A DNA stretch of 64,000 nucleotides from Streptomyces sp. 6-11-2 (GTDB lineage Bacteria > Actinomycetota > Actinomycetes > Streptomycetales > Streptomycetaceae): positions 4,960,001 to 5,024,000 of the forward strand of contig NZ_BJOR01000001.1 in assembly GCF_006540305.1 (NCBI RefSeq), written 5' to 3'. Of the stretch, positions 17,990 through 26,889 are shown one piece after another. Each line of letters starts with the position of its first letter. Position 1 is the first letter of the stretch. A program made the position numbers and the translations under genes. The notes beneath the pieces are model-generated. The model was not told the DNA's origin. It worked only from the letters and a program-made list of their open reading frames with translations, and ran no database searches.

Positions 17990-19168
17990 ATGCGTCATTT
18001 CGGGCACCTCGCCACCGAGGTGCGGCAGCGCCTGTTCCATCAGGAGCCGTGCGAGTTCACCGCTGGCTCCCCGGCGCGGACGCTCTCCGCGGCCCTGGGC
18101 GCCACGCTCTACAGTCCGGCCACCCGGCCGCGGCTCGCCGACGACATCGTCAAGCAGGCGGGGCGTGGTGTGGTCTCGATGGTGCTGTGCCTGGAGGACT
18201 CGATCGACGACGCCGAGGTGGAACACGGCGAGGAGAACCTGGTCCGGCAGTTCGCCGAACTGGCCGCGCTCGAGCGGGCGTCCGGCTCCGTGGAGCTCCC
18301 GCTGCTGTTCATCCGGGTCCGCGTCCCCGAGCAGATCCCCGACCTGGTGCGGCGCCTCGGGCCCGCGGTGCGGCTGCTGTCCGGGTTCGTGCTGCCGAAG
18401 TTCACCGCGGAGCGGGGCATTCCGTTCCTGGAGGCGGTGCAGGCCGCCGAGGCGGGGAGCGGACGACGGCTGTTCGCCATGCCGGTCCTCGAATCGCCCG
18501 AGCTGCTCTACCGGGAGTCGCGGGTGGAGACCCTGGAGGGGATCTTCCGCGCGGTCGACAAGTACCGCGACCGGGTGCTCGCGCTGCGCCTCGGCGTGAC
18601 GGACTTCTGCTCCTCGTACGGGCTGCGCAGGGCCCCCGACATGACCGCCTACGACCTCCAGGTCGTCGCCTCCGTGATCGCCGACGTGGTGAACATGCTG
18701 GGGCGCGCCGACGGCACCGGGTTCACGGTGACCGGGCCGGTGTGGGAGTACTTCCGGGTGCAGGAGCGCATGTTCAAGCCACAGTTGCGGCAGAGCCCCT
18801 TCATGGAGGTGCAGGCCGTCGAGCTTCGCGAGAAGCTGATCGAGCACGCGATGGACGGGCTGCTGCGGGAGATCTCCCTGGACCAGGCCAACGGGCTGCT
18901 CGGCAAGACCTGCATCCACCCCTCCCACGTCCTGCCCGTGCACGCGCTGTCGGTGGTCAGCCACGAGGAGTTCAGCGACGCGGCGGACATCCTGCGGCCC
19001 GAGCGCGGCGGCGGGGGCGTCCTGAGGTCGGCGTACACGAACAAGATGAACGAGGTGAAGCCGCACCGCGCCTGGGCCGAGCGGACCCTGCTGCGCGCCG
19101 AGGTCTTCGGTGTCGCGCGGGAGGACGTCGGTTTCGTGGAACTGCTGGCCGCCGCGGTCTCCGACTGA
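17990..19168 (+). CDS. HpcH/HpaI aldolase/citrate lyase (CitE-like) family protein of the Ter module
   Basis: A 392-aa TIM-barrel protein related to citrate lyase beta subunit and HpcH aldolases. The barrel motifs are visible: GATLYSPATRP, GVVSMVLCLEDSIDDAEVE (metal-binding acidic residues), LLFIRVRVPEQIPDLV, GFVLPKFTAERG, LFAMPVLESPELLYRE, LRLGVTDFCSSYGLRRAPDMTAYDL and LLGKTCIHPSHV. It probably makes or cleaves a C-C bond in a CoA or keto-acid-like substrate. It is the first gene of a three-gene run with the phosphoribosyltransferase fusion and HAD phosphatase, the set described in comparative genomics as the biosynthetic arm of Ter stress systems. ATG 17990 is preferred over 17969 because of the GGGGGGAGC just upstream. 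Confidence 0.88.
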   Translation: MRHFGHLATEVRQRLFHQEPCEFTAGSPARTLSAALGATLYSPATRPRLADDIVKQAGRGVVSMVLCLEDSIDDAEVEHGEENLVRQFAELAALERASGSVELPLLFIRVRVPEQIPDLVRRLGPAVRLLSGFVLPKFTAERGIPFLEAVQAAEAGSGRRLFAMPVLESPELLYRESRVETLEGIFRAVDKYRDRVLALRLGVTDFCSSYGLRRAPDMTAYDLQVVASVIADVVNMLGRADGTGFTVTGPVWEYFRVQERMFKPQLRQSPFMEVQAVELREKLIEHAMDGLLREISLDQANGLLGKTCIHPSHVLPVHALSVVSHEEFSDAADILRPERGGGGVLRSAYTNKMNEVKPHRAWAERTLLRAEVFGVAREDVGFVELLAAAVSD

Positions 19169-19205
19169 CCGCACCGCATCACCGCCGAGGGCACACAAGG
19201 AAGGC

Positions 19206-21782
19206 ATGAACAAGCCAGTGAACGACGGGCTCTGGTCCGGCACCTGGGTCGCCGAGCGACTCGGGGTCGAACTCGTGGGCGACGACCGGCTGACGGGCCT
19301 GCTGGGTCTCGCGCTGCGCCGCAACCCCAAGCGGGCGCACCTGCTCGTGTCCAACGTGCTCGGCAAGCACGTGCCGCAGTCGCCCTCGGTCGTGTACGGC
19401 CACGGGTTCGCCCTGGGCCGCCGGGTCCGCGACCTGCTGGGCGCCGACCAGTGCGGCCGGGCGGTCGTCCTGGGCTACGCGGAGACCGCGACGGGCCTCG
19501 GCCACGCGGTCGCGGACGGCCTCGGCACCGCGCCGTACCTGCACTCCACGCGCCGCCCGGTCCCCGGTGTCGCCCCGGCCGGCGGCTTCGAGGAGTCCCA
19601 CTCGCACGCCACCTCCCACCTCCTGCTGCCCGAGAACCCCGCCCTGCTGGCCTCCGACGGCCCGCTGGTCCTGGTGGACGACGAGTTCTCCACCGGCAAC
19701 ACGGTCCTGAACACCATCCGCGACCTGCACGCCCGCTATCCGCGCAAGCGGTACGTCGTGGTCGCGCTGGTCGACATGCGGACCCCGTCCGACGCGGACC
19801 GCCTGCGGCAGTTCGCCGACCGGATCGACGCCCAGGTGTCCCTGGTGACCACCGCCTCCGGCACGGTCCGCCTCCCCGCGGACGTCCTGGAGAGGGGCCA
19901 GGACCTCGTCGCACACCACGAGGCAGCCCAACCGGCCGCGTTCCGCACGGAGCAGGTACCACCCCCGGCCGGTGCTTCGGCGGGGGCGGAGGGCACTGCC
20001 GTGTGTGAGGCGTCCGTCGTTCCGGGGCAGCGGGGGGCCGGGCGGGTCCGGCGGGTCGAGTTGCGCTGGCCCCGGGGGGTGCCGGACGGGGGGCGGCACG
20101 GGTTCACGCCGGTGCACCGGGACCGGCTGGAGTGGGCGCTGCCCGCCATGGCCGCCCGGATCGCCGAGGCGTTGCCCCGGGACGCGCGGCAGGTGCTGGT
20201 GCTCGGCTGCGAGGAGCTGATGTACGCGCCGCTGCGGCTGGCGCGGGAGGTGGAGCAGGTCGTGGAGGCCGAGGTGCGGTACTCCACCACCACCCGCTCG
20301 CCCGTGCTGGCCGTGGACGACCCCGGTTACGCGATCCGCACCCGGCTGGTCTTCCCGGCGCACGACGACCCGGCCGACGGCCCCGGCGAGCGCTACGCCT
20401 ACAACGTCGCCGGCGGCGGCTTCGACGCCGTGGTCGCCGTCGTCGACTCCGCCGCCGACACCCCCGAACTGCACGCGCCCACCGGCCTGCTGGCCCGGCT
20501 CGCCGCGCACACCCCGCACGTCCTGCTCGCGGTCGTGCCCTCGTACCACCCCGTGCCCCCGCACGCCCCCGAAAGGTCCCCGATGCTGCCCGAGCCCCTC
20601 CGCGGCCCCGCCTTCTCCTCGTACGCGCCCGACGAGGTCGGCTGGCTGCTCCAGGACCTCTCGGACGCGACGCTGGAGGCGCCGACGGAGGAGCGCGAGG
20701 AGGCGATCCAGAGCGGCGGCGCCCACTACGCCGAGTCGCTGCCGGTGGAGTACCAGCCCAGCGAGCAGTACCAGGAGCTGTTCCACACGGCTTTGGCGGC
20801 CTCCGCCGCGCGGATCGCCCGGGCCGTGGGCGTGGTCACCGAGACGATCCTCGCCGAACTTTCCCTGCGCCGGAGGAACCCGGCCGGGACGGAGGAGACC
20901 TCGGGCGCCGGCCCCGTGCTCGTCTCGCTGGCCCGCGCCGGGACACCCGTCGGCGTACTGATGCGGCGCTGGGCCCGGTTCCGGCACGGCCGGGACCTGC
21001 CGCACTACGCGGTGTCGATCGTGCGCGGCCGCGGCATCGACACCAACGCGCTGCGCTGGCTGGCCGCTCACCACGACCCCCGCGACGTCGTCTTCGTCGA
21101 CGGCTGGACCGGCAAGGGCGCCATCACCCGCGAACTGGCGCGGGCGGTCAGGGAGTTCGAGGATAGCGAAGGGATCACCGGGTTCGACCCGGAGATCGCG
21201 GTGCTGGCCGACCCCGGTTCGTGCGTGCGGACGTACGGCACCCGGGAGGACTTCCTCATACCCTCCGCCTGCCTCAACTCCACCGTGTCCGGCCTGATCT
21301 CGCGGACCGTGCTGCGCGCGGACCTGGTCGGCCCGCACGACTTCCACGGCGCGAAGTTCTACCGCGAACTGGCCGGCGCCGACGTGTCGAACGTCTTCCT
21401 CGGCGCCGTCTCCCAGTGCTTCCCCGAGGTCGCCGACAGCGTCGACACCGCCGCCAAGGAACTGCTGTCCACCGACCGCACCCCCACCTGGGAGGGCTGG
21501 GCGGCGGTCGAGCGCATCAGCGAGGAGTACGGCATCCACGACGTGAACCTGGTCAAGCCCGGCGTCGGCGAGACCACCCGCGTGCTGCTGCGCCGGGTGC
21601 CGTGGAAGATCCTGGCGCGGGCCGGCGCCGGCGCCGACCTGGACCACGTACGGCTGCTGGCCGCGCAGCGCGGGGTCCCGGTCGAGGAGGTGGACGAACT
21701 GCCTTACAGCTGCGTGGGGTTGATCCACCCCCGGTACACGCGCGGGGCGACCGGGGCCGACGGCAGGGCGGTGACCCTCTGA
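19206..21782 (+). CDS. Phosphoribosyltransferase-TRSP-StiP-PELOTA fusion protein of the Ter module
   Basis: An 858-aa multidomain protein. Residues 1-240 are an orotate-PRTase-like domain with the PRPP loop LVLVDDEFSTGNT (154-166) and a conserved SHSHATSH. Residues 250-490 are the TRSP domain, with the eponymous motif STTTRSP near residue 363 and LGCEELMYAPLRLA before it. Residues 500-760 match the StiP/second PRTase-like domain, with a P-loop-like VFVDGWTGKGAI near 627 and DPGSCVRTYGTREDFLIPSACLNSTVSGL. The last 90 residues (LVKPGVGETTRVLLRRVPWKILA to IHPRYTRG) are a PELOTA-type RNA-binding domain. The family is predicted, not proved, to make a nucleoside-like metabolite. In many bacteria these modules are separate genes. 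ATG 19206 follows AAGGAAGGC; the stop overlaps the HAD start as TGATG. Confidence 0.85.
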   Translation: MNKPVNDGLWSGTWVAERLGVELVGDDRLTGLLGLALRRNPKRAHLLVSNVLGKHVPQSPSVVYGHGFALGRRVRDLLGADQCGRAVVLGYAETATGLGHAVADGLGTAPYLHSTRRPVPGVAPAGGFEESHSHATSHLLLPENPALLASDGPLVLVDDEFSTGNTVLNTIRDLHARYPRKRYVVVALVDMRTPSDADRLRQFADRIDAQVSLVTTASGTVRLPADVLERGQDLVAHHEAAQPAAFRTEQVPPPAGASAGAEGTAVCEASVVPGQRGAGRVRRVELRWPRGVPDGGRHGFTPVHRDRLEWALPAMAARIAEALPRDARQVLVLGCEELMYAPLRLAREVEQVVEAEVRYSTTTRSPVLAVDDPGYAIRTRLVFPAHDDPADGPGERYAYNVAGGGFDAVVAVVDSAADTPELHAPTGLLARLAAHTPHVLLAVVPSYHPVPPHAPERSPMLPEPLRGPAFSSYAPDEVGWLLQDLSDATLEAPTEEREEAIQSGGAHYAESLPVEYQPSEQYQELFHTALAASAARIARAVGVVTETILAELSLRRRNPAGTEETSGAGPVLVSLARAGTPVGVLMRRWARFRHGRDLPHYAVSIVRGRGIDTNALRWLAAHHDPRDVVFVDGWTGKGAITRELARAVREFEDSEGITGFDPEIAVLADPGSCVRTYGTREDFLIPSACLNSTVSGLISRTVLRADLVGPHDFHGAKFYRELAGADVSNVFLGAVSQCFPEVADSVDTAAKELLSTDRTPTWEGWAAVERISEEYGIHDVNLVKPGVGETTRVLLRRVPWKILARAGAGADLDHVRLLAAQRGVPVEEVDELPYSCVGLIHPRYTRGATGADGRAVTL

Positions 21783-22594
21783 TGCCGGTCCTGGTGGCGA
21801 GCGATCTCGACCGTACGCTCATCTACTCCTCCGCCGCCCTGGCGCTGACCATGCCGGACGCGCGGGCACCCAGGCTGCTGTGCGTGGAGGTGCACGAGAG
21901 CAGGCCGCTGTCGTACCTGACCGAGACGGCGGCCCAGCTGCTCACCGATCTCGCCGACACGGCGGTGTTCGTGCCCGCCACGACCCGCACCCGCAAGCAG
22001 TACCTGCGCATCAACCTGCCGGGCCCGGCCCCGACGTACGCCGTCTGCGCCAACGGCGGCCATCTGCTGGTGGACGGCGTGTCGGACGGCGACTGGCACC
22101 GGCGGGTCCTCGCGCGGCTGGCCGACGAGTGCGCGTCGCTCGCGGAGGTCCAGGAGCACCTGCTGCGCACCGCCGACCCGGCCTGGGTGCGCAAGCACCG
22201 CGTCGCCGAGGATCTGTTCGCCTACCTCGTGGTGGAGCGCGAGCTGCTGCCCGAGGAGTGGGTGAAGGAGCTGGCCGCGTGGGCGGCCGGCCGGGGCTGG
22301 ACGGTCTCGTTGCAGGGCCGCAAGCTCTACGCCGTCCCCAAGCCGCTGACCAAGAGCGCCGCCGTGCGCGAGGTGGCCCGCCGCACCGGCGCCGACCTCG
22401 TCCTCGGCGCCGGCGACTCGCTGCTGGACGCCGACCTGCTGCACGCCGTGGACCGCGGCTGGCGGCCCGGACACGGCGAACTGGCCGACACCGGCTGGAC
22501 GGCACCCGGCATCGCCGCCCTGCCCGAGCGCGGGGTGCTCGCCGGCGAGCGGATCGTGCGGGAGTTCCTCAGGGCGGCCCGGGCGCCCCGGTAG
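21782..22594 (+). CDS. HAD family phosphatase of the Ter module
   Basis: A 270-aa HAD hydrolase translationally coupled to the PRTase fusion (TGATG overlap). Motif I is DLDRTLI (nucleophile Asp8, general acid Asp10), motif II is ATTRT, motif III is supplied by Lys in PLTKSAAVREV, and motif IV is LGAGDSLLDADLL. The cap is of the C2 type seen in sucrose-6-phosphate or mannosyl-3-phosphoglycerate phosphatases, so a phosphorylated sugar or ribosyl product of the upstream enzymes is the probable substrate. The last codons overlap a 25-bp tandem duplication. Confidence 0.88.
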   Translation: MPVLVASDLDRTLIYSSAALALTMPDARAPRLLCVEVHESRPLSYLTETAAQLLTDLADTAVFVPATTRTRKQYLRINLPGPAPTYAVCANGGHLLVDGVSDGDWHRRVLARLADECASLAEVQEHLLRTADPAWVRKHRVAEDLFAYLVVERELLPEEWVKELAAWAAGRGWTVSLQGRKLYAVPKPLTKSAAVREVARRTGADLVLGAGDSLLDADLLHAVDRGWRPGHGELADTGWTAPGIAALPERGVLAGERIVREFLRAARAPR

Positions 22595-22639
22595 GAGCGT
22601 CAGCCGCGGCAGCCGGTAGGAGCGTCAGCCGCAGCAGCC
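22590..22639. repeat. Tandem 25-bp duplication at a convergent gene junction
   Basis: Units 22590-22614 and 22615-22639 differ at one position. The duplication spans the stop codon of the HAD gene and the 3' end of the FmdB-like gene, each unit containing TAGGAGCGTCA, so a stop for both strands is present in both copies. Confidence 0.7.
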
Positions 22640-22846
22640 TCCGCCGCAGCACCCGCCGCCGCCCGAGCCGGACCGCGGCGCGGGTGCCGGTGCGGCCGCC
22701 GAGCCGCCCACCGCGACCGTGGACAGCAGCTTGACCGTGTCGTCGTGCCCGGCGGGGCAGCTCGCCGGGGCGGACGACTCCGCCATGGGACGACTCAGTT
22801 CGAAGGTGTCGCCGCAGCTCCGGCAGCGGTACTCGTAGCGAGGCAT
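22625..22846 (-). CDS. FmdB-type zinc ribbon protein
   Basis: A 73-aa protein. The N-terminal 45 residues are the FmdB/regulatory-protein zinc ribbon MPRYEYRCRSCGDTFELSRPM, with Cys8 and Cys11. The second half of the site is CPAGH (Cys30, His34) instead of the usual CPxC. An Ala/Pro/Ser linker leads to a C-terminal GGGGCCGGGCCG, a vicinal-cysteine tail typical of actinobacterial members that could hold extra metal. It converges on the Ter-module HAD gene. Role unknown. Confidence 0.85.
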   Translation of the reverse strand: MPRYEYRCRSCGDTFELSRPMAESSAPASCPAGHDDTVKLLSTVAVGGSAAAPAPAPRSGSGGGGCCGGGCCG

Positions 22847-23066
22847 GTGCCCAGATTAACGGGCGTGACCGGACGCACAGCCCTTCGTGTTTCTTATGTC
22901 TTGGTTTCTGTCCAGTTCTTGTGCGGAGAAATTGAAAAGACGGCTGATAATTTTGTAGCGCCGCGAGGGCCGCGTGGCGGCTGCGAACAAGGGGGAGGGC
23001 AGCCGCAGTTGCGGTGACTGTGTCGACCCGCGCGAGCAAGACGAAAGTGCGGAGGAGGACGCAGTA

Positions 23067-25394
23067 GTGACGGAGGCAGGGCGGGGGGACGGCCTTCCGG
23101 AGGAGGACCGCCGGACCGGCGGGAGCCGCGCCGAGGACGGACCACCGGACCCGTCGCGGACCGACCGGTCGGTGCGTGCGGAGGAAACGATCCAGCTCAA
23201 GGTCGACGCGCTGCGCCGAGCGGACGAGACCATGCAGCTGAAGGTCGACGCCCTCCGCGGCCGGCACGCGAGCGCGCAGCCGCACGAGACGATGCAGTTA
23301 CGCGCCTTACAGACGCAGCCCGAACCGCCCGAACCGCCCGACCCGTCCGACGGTCCGTCCCGGCGGCGCGCCGACCGCCGCAAGCCGCGCACCGGCCCCA
23401 CGCTCCCCCCGGCCCTGACCCGGCGCCTCGCCCCTCTCGTCGCGGTGGCCGCGCCGTACGCACGGAAACTGAAACCGGTCTACCCGCGCCCCGGCCGCAC
23501 CGGCTGGCGGCGCTGGCTGCCCTCCTGGAAGCAGTGGCTCGGCGCCACCCTCTCGGCCCTGGGCCTGAGCACCGTCCTCCTGACCATCGCCTACGCCGCG
23601 ACCGACATTCCGCGGAACCTGAACACCTACGCCACCCAGCAGGACAACGTCTACTTCTGGTCCGACGGCACCCCCATGGCCCGTACCGGCTGGGTGCAGC
23701 GCCAGGCGATGCCGCTGAAGGACATACCCGAGGACGTCCGCTGGGCGGTCCTCGCGGCCGAGAACGAGAGCTTCTACAGCGACCCCGGCATCTCCTTCAC
23801 GGGCATCGGCCGGGCCCTGTGGCGCACCGTCGGCAAGGGCGACACCCAGGGCGGCTCCACCATCACCCAGCAGTACGTCAAGAACGTCTACCTCTCCCAG
23901 GACCAGTCCGTCAGCCGCAAGTTCACCGAGGCGATGATCGCGCTCAAGCTGGACAACCGGATGAGCAAGGACAAGATCCTCGAGGGCTACCTCAACACCA
24001 GCTGGTTCGGCCGCGGCACCTACGGCATCCAGCGCGCCGCCCAGGCCTACTACGGCAAGGACGTCGGCGACCTCGACGCCAGTGAGGCCGCCTTCCTCGC
24101 CTCCCTGCTCAAGGGCGCCGGGCTCTACGACCCCACCCTGAGCCCGGCCAACCACAGCCGGGCCGTGGAGCGCTGGACCTGGACGCTCGACCGCATGGTC
24201 AAGATCGGCAAGCTGTCGCGGGCCGAACGCGCCAAGTTCCGCACGTTCCCCGAGCCGTTCAAGCGCAACCCGCTCTACGACACCGGTCAGCAGAGCGACT
24301 ACCTGGTCGAACTGGCCTCGCAGTACGCCAGGAAGACCGCGCACATCACCGACCAGCAGTTCGACCTGGGCGGCTACCAGATCTACACCACCTTCGACCG
24401 CAAGCGGGAGAGCACACTGACCGACGAGGTCACCAAGGCCCGCAAGAAGGCGCGGAAGACCAGCCCCGGCCCGGCCGGGACCGTGCACTACGGCGCCGCC
24501 TCCGTGGCCGCCGACGGCCGCATCCTCGCCGTCTACGGCGGTCCCGACCACCGCACCCAGGGCTACAACGAGTCCAACGCCTCCACCGTCCCCGCCGGTT
24601 CGGCCTTCCTGCCGTTCGTCTACGCGGCCGGACTCGAGCACGGCGTCACCAAGCGGCGTGACGTCCCCAGGGAGCAGGTCACCCCCCAGACCCTCTACGA
24701 CGGCGACGACGACGTGCCCGTCACCACCCCCGAGGGCCCCTACTGGGACCGCAGCGGGAAGAAGGTGTCCGCCCACAACGACGACAAGAAGTCCTGGGGG
24801 CGGATCAGCCTGCACCAGGCGCTCGCGAACTCCGTGAACACGCCGTTCATGCAACTCGGCATGGACACCGGGCTGGACCGGGTCAAGCAGACCGCCCAGG
24901 CGGCCGGACTGCTGCCCTCCAGCATGGGCCCGCAGGTGCCCGCGCTGTCCCTGGGCAGCTCCACCCCGAGCGCGATCCGGATGGCCAGCGGCTACGCCAC
25001 CTTCGCCGCCAAGGGCACGCACACCGAGCCGTACTCGGTGCGGCGCATCACCCGCAACGGCTCCTCCGTCCGGCTGGACACCCCGGCCACACGGCGCGCG
25101 TTCGGCCGGGGCGTGGCCGAGGCGGTCACCGAGGCGCTCGGCGACTCCTTCCGCACCGCCCACCCGGGCGCGGCGTCCGGCACGGCACCGGTCGCGGGCA
25201 AGGCCGGCACCACCGAGGACGACACCGCCGCCTGGTACGCGGGCACGGTTGAGTCGGTGTCCACGGCGGTCGTCGTCTACCGCATGGACCTGGCCAAGAG
25301 CCTCGAACCGCTGCCGCTGGAAGGAGTCGCCGGCACCCCGGCCGACAGCGTTCCCTACGGGATCTGGGCCGGTGCCATGAACCCACTCGGCTGA
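23067..25394 (+). CDS. Class A penicillin-binding protein with degenerate transpeptidase motifs
   Basis: A 775-aa bifunctional-type PBP: disordered N-terminus, a TM helix (LGATLSALGLSTVLLTIAYAA, about residues 155-175), GT51 glycosyltransferase, then transpeptidase. The GT51 motifs are present (catalytic Glu232 in AAENESFY, GGSTITQQYVKN, SRKFTEAMIALKLD). In the transpeptidase the SxxK motif reads S512-A-F-L515, so the general-base lysine is missing; SxN is intact (S589-V-N) and KTG reads K712-A-G-T. The N-terminus has three repeats ET[IM]QL (Thr41, Thr55, Thr75). Leu78 and Leu81 are TTA codons (23298, 23307). GTG 23067 is chosen for its GGAGGAGG at 23051; GTG 22974 lacks one. An AT-rich promoter-like region with GATAAT at 22946 precedes it. 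Confidence 0.88.
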   Translation: MTEAGRGDGLPEEDRRTGGSRAEDGPPDPSRTDRSVRAEETIQLKVDALRRADETMQLKVDALRGRHASAQPHETMQLRALQTQPEPPEPPDPSDGPSRRRADRRKPRTGPTLPPALTRRLAPLVAVAAPYARKLKPVYPRPGRTGWRRWLPSWKQWLGATLSALGLSTVLLTIAYAATDIPRNLNTYATQQDNVYFWSDGTPMARTGWVQRQAMPLKDIPEDVRWAVLAAENESFYSDPGISFTGIGRALWRTVGKGDTQGGSTITQQYVKNVYLSQDQSVSRKFTEAMIALKLDNRMSKDKILEGYLNTSWFGRGTYGIQRAAQAYYGKDVGDLDASEAAFLASLLKGAGLYDPTLSPANHSRAVERWTWTLDRMVKIGKLSRAERAKFRTFPEPFKRNPLYDTGQQSDYLVELASQYARKTAHITDQQFDLGGYQIYTTFDRKRESTLTDEVTKARKKARKTSPGPAGTVHYGAASVAADGRILAVYGGPDHRTQGYNESNASTVPAGSAFLPFVYAAGLEHGVTKRRDVPREQVTPQTLYDGDDDVPVTTPEGPYWDRSGKKVSAHNDDKKSWGRISLHQALANSVNTPFMQLGMDTGLDRVKQTAQAAGLLPSSMGPQVPALSLGSSTPSAIRMASGYATFAAKGTHTEPYSVRRITRNGSSVRLDTPATRRAFGRGVAEAVTEALGDSFRTAHPGAASGTAPVAGKAGTTEDDTAAWYAGTVESVSTAVVVYRMDLAKSLEPLPLEGVAGTPADSVPYGIWAGAMNPLG

Positions 25395-25452
25395 ACCCGG
25401 CGGCCCGGCCGCACCCACCCCCCACCACCCCCCTCGCAGATTGAGCCCCCCC

Positions 25453-26781
25453 ATGAAGTCAACCGGCCGTCGGCGCAAGGCCCGTGCGCCCCGCCGCGCC
25501 ACCCGCCCCGAGTTCCTGACCCTGGCCGCCCTGCTGGTCGTCGCCTCCGTGGTGGCGGGGTTCCTGACGCTGACCCGTGCCGACTCGACCACGCCGACCG
25601 CGTCCGCCGGATCCAAGAAAGCGGACGCCAAGGCCGGCCCCGAGGAAGGCCCCAAGGACGGCCCCAAGGACGCCGGTTCCCCGTCCGGGGCGGCCGAGGA
25701 GCCCGAGTGGGACGGGAAGGTCCGGGTGCTCGGCGACGGCTCCACCTCCTACACCGGTCCGCAGAAGGCCGAGTGGAAGCCGAAGCCGCTCAAACCCGGC
25801 GAGAAACCGCCGCAGTTCGTGGTCTTCTCCTGGGACGGCGCCCTGGAGGGCGACGACCGCCTGTTCTCGCACTACCGCGAGCTGGCCAAGGAGTACGACG
25901 CCCACATGACCTTCTTCCTCACGGGCATCTACCTGCTGCCCAAGGCCAAGAAGGACCTCTACCACCCGCCGCAGCACTCGGCGGGCGCCGCCGCCATCGA
26001 CTACGCCACCGTGGACCACATCCGCACCACCCTGGAGCAGCTCGGCGCGGCGTACGAGGACGGCAACGAGATCGGCACCCACTTCAACGGCCACTTCTGC
26101 GGCGCCAAGGGCGGCGGCGACTGGAGCGTCAAGGAGTGGAAGAGCGAGATCGACCAGTTCTACTCCTTCGCGGAGAAGTGGAAGACCAACAGCGGCCTCA
26201 CCGACGTCCCGCCGCTGCCCTTCGACTTCAGGAAGGAGATCACCGGCGGACGCGCGCCCTGCCTGGAGGGGCAGCCCAACCTGCTGAAGGCCATCAAGGA
26301 CTACGGCTGGCGCTACGACGCCAGTTCGCCCGGCGACTTCCAGATCTGGCCGTCGAAGAAGGAGGGCATCTGGGACTTCCCGCTCCAGATGCTCCCCTAC
26401 GAGGACGGCAAGTACCAGGGCCTGTCGATGGACTTCAACTTCCTCTACAACCAGTCCAACGGTGAGACCCAGGGCGATCCGGCCAACTTCCCGCAGTGGG
26501 AGCAGCAGACCGTCGACTCCTACATGGCCGGATTCAACCGCGTCTACTACGGCAGCCGGGCGCCCCTGTTCGTCGGCAACCACTTCGAGGACTGGAACGG
26601 CGGCATCTACATGAAGGCCATCGACCAGGTCGTCAAGAACATCTGCACCAAGAAGGACGTCAAGTGCGTCTCGTTCCGGGAGCTCGCCGACTGGCTGGAC
26701 GTCCAGAAGCCGGAGACGCTGCAACGGTTGCGCGCCCTGGACCCGGCTCAGTCCCCCGACTGGTCGTCGGTGGTCAACTGA
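25453..26781 (+). CDS. Membrane-anchored polysaccharide deacetylase-like protein
   Basis: A 442-aa exported protein. A basic N-terminus and hydrophobic segment (FLTLAALLVVASVVAGFLTL, residues 21-40) serve as signal anchor, followed by a Pro/Lys/Gly linker. The domain begins QFVVFSWDGAL, where NodB-type deacetylases have TFDDG, so one of the two aspartates is replaced by Trp-Asp. The metal-site histidines may be in EIGTHFNGHFC. Later features are GWRYDASSPG and PLFVGNHFEDWNGG. The fold is probably NodB-like but activity is uncertain. It lies 58 bp after the PBP and upstream of the secreted amidase, all in one direction. A TTG at 25441 is the alternative start. Confidence 0.8.
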   Translation: MKSTGRRRKARAPRRATRPEFLTLAALLVVASVVAGFLTLTRADSTTPTASAGSKKADAKAGPEEGPKDGPKDAGSPSGAAEEPEWDGKVRVLGDGSTSYTGPQKAEWKPKPLKPGEKPPQFVVFSWDGALEGDDRLFSHYRELAKEYDAHMTFFLTGIYLLPKAKKDLYHPPQHSAGAAAIDYATVDHIRTTLEQLGAAYEDGNEIGTHFNGHFCGAKGGGDWSVKEWKSEIDQFYSFAEKWKTNSGLTDVPPLPFDFRKEITGGRAPCLEGQPNLLKAIKDYGWRYDASSPGDFQIWPSKKEGIWDFPLQMLPYEDGKYQGLSMDFNFLYNQSNGETQGDPANFPQWEQQTVDSYMAGFNRVYYGSRAPLFVGNHFEDWNGGIYMKAIDQVVKNICTKKDVKCVSFRELADWLDVQKPETLQRLRALDPAQSPDWSSVVN

Positions 26782-26889
26782 CGTGCAGGACGGGCGAGTT
26801 CCACTTGTGGCCCCCGCTCCACAGCAGCTCCACACCGCATGCGAAGATGCCGTCGCCCGGTAGGTCTACCGGCGTAGAGGGGAACACCA

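Noticed and set aside
22974..23066. GTG 22974 as start of the PBP
   Set aside because: No Shine-Dalgarno precedes it, while GTG 23067 has GGAGGAGG at an ideal distance; the earlier segment looks like leader.
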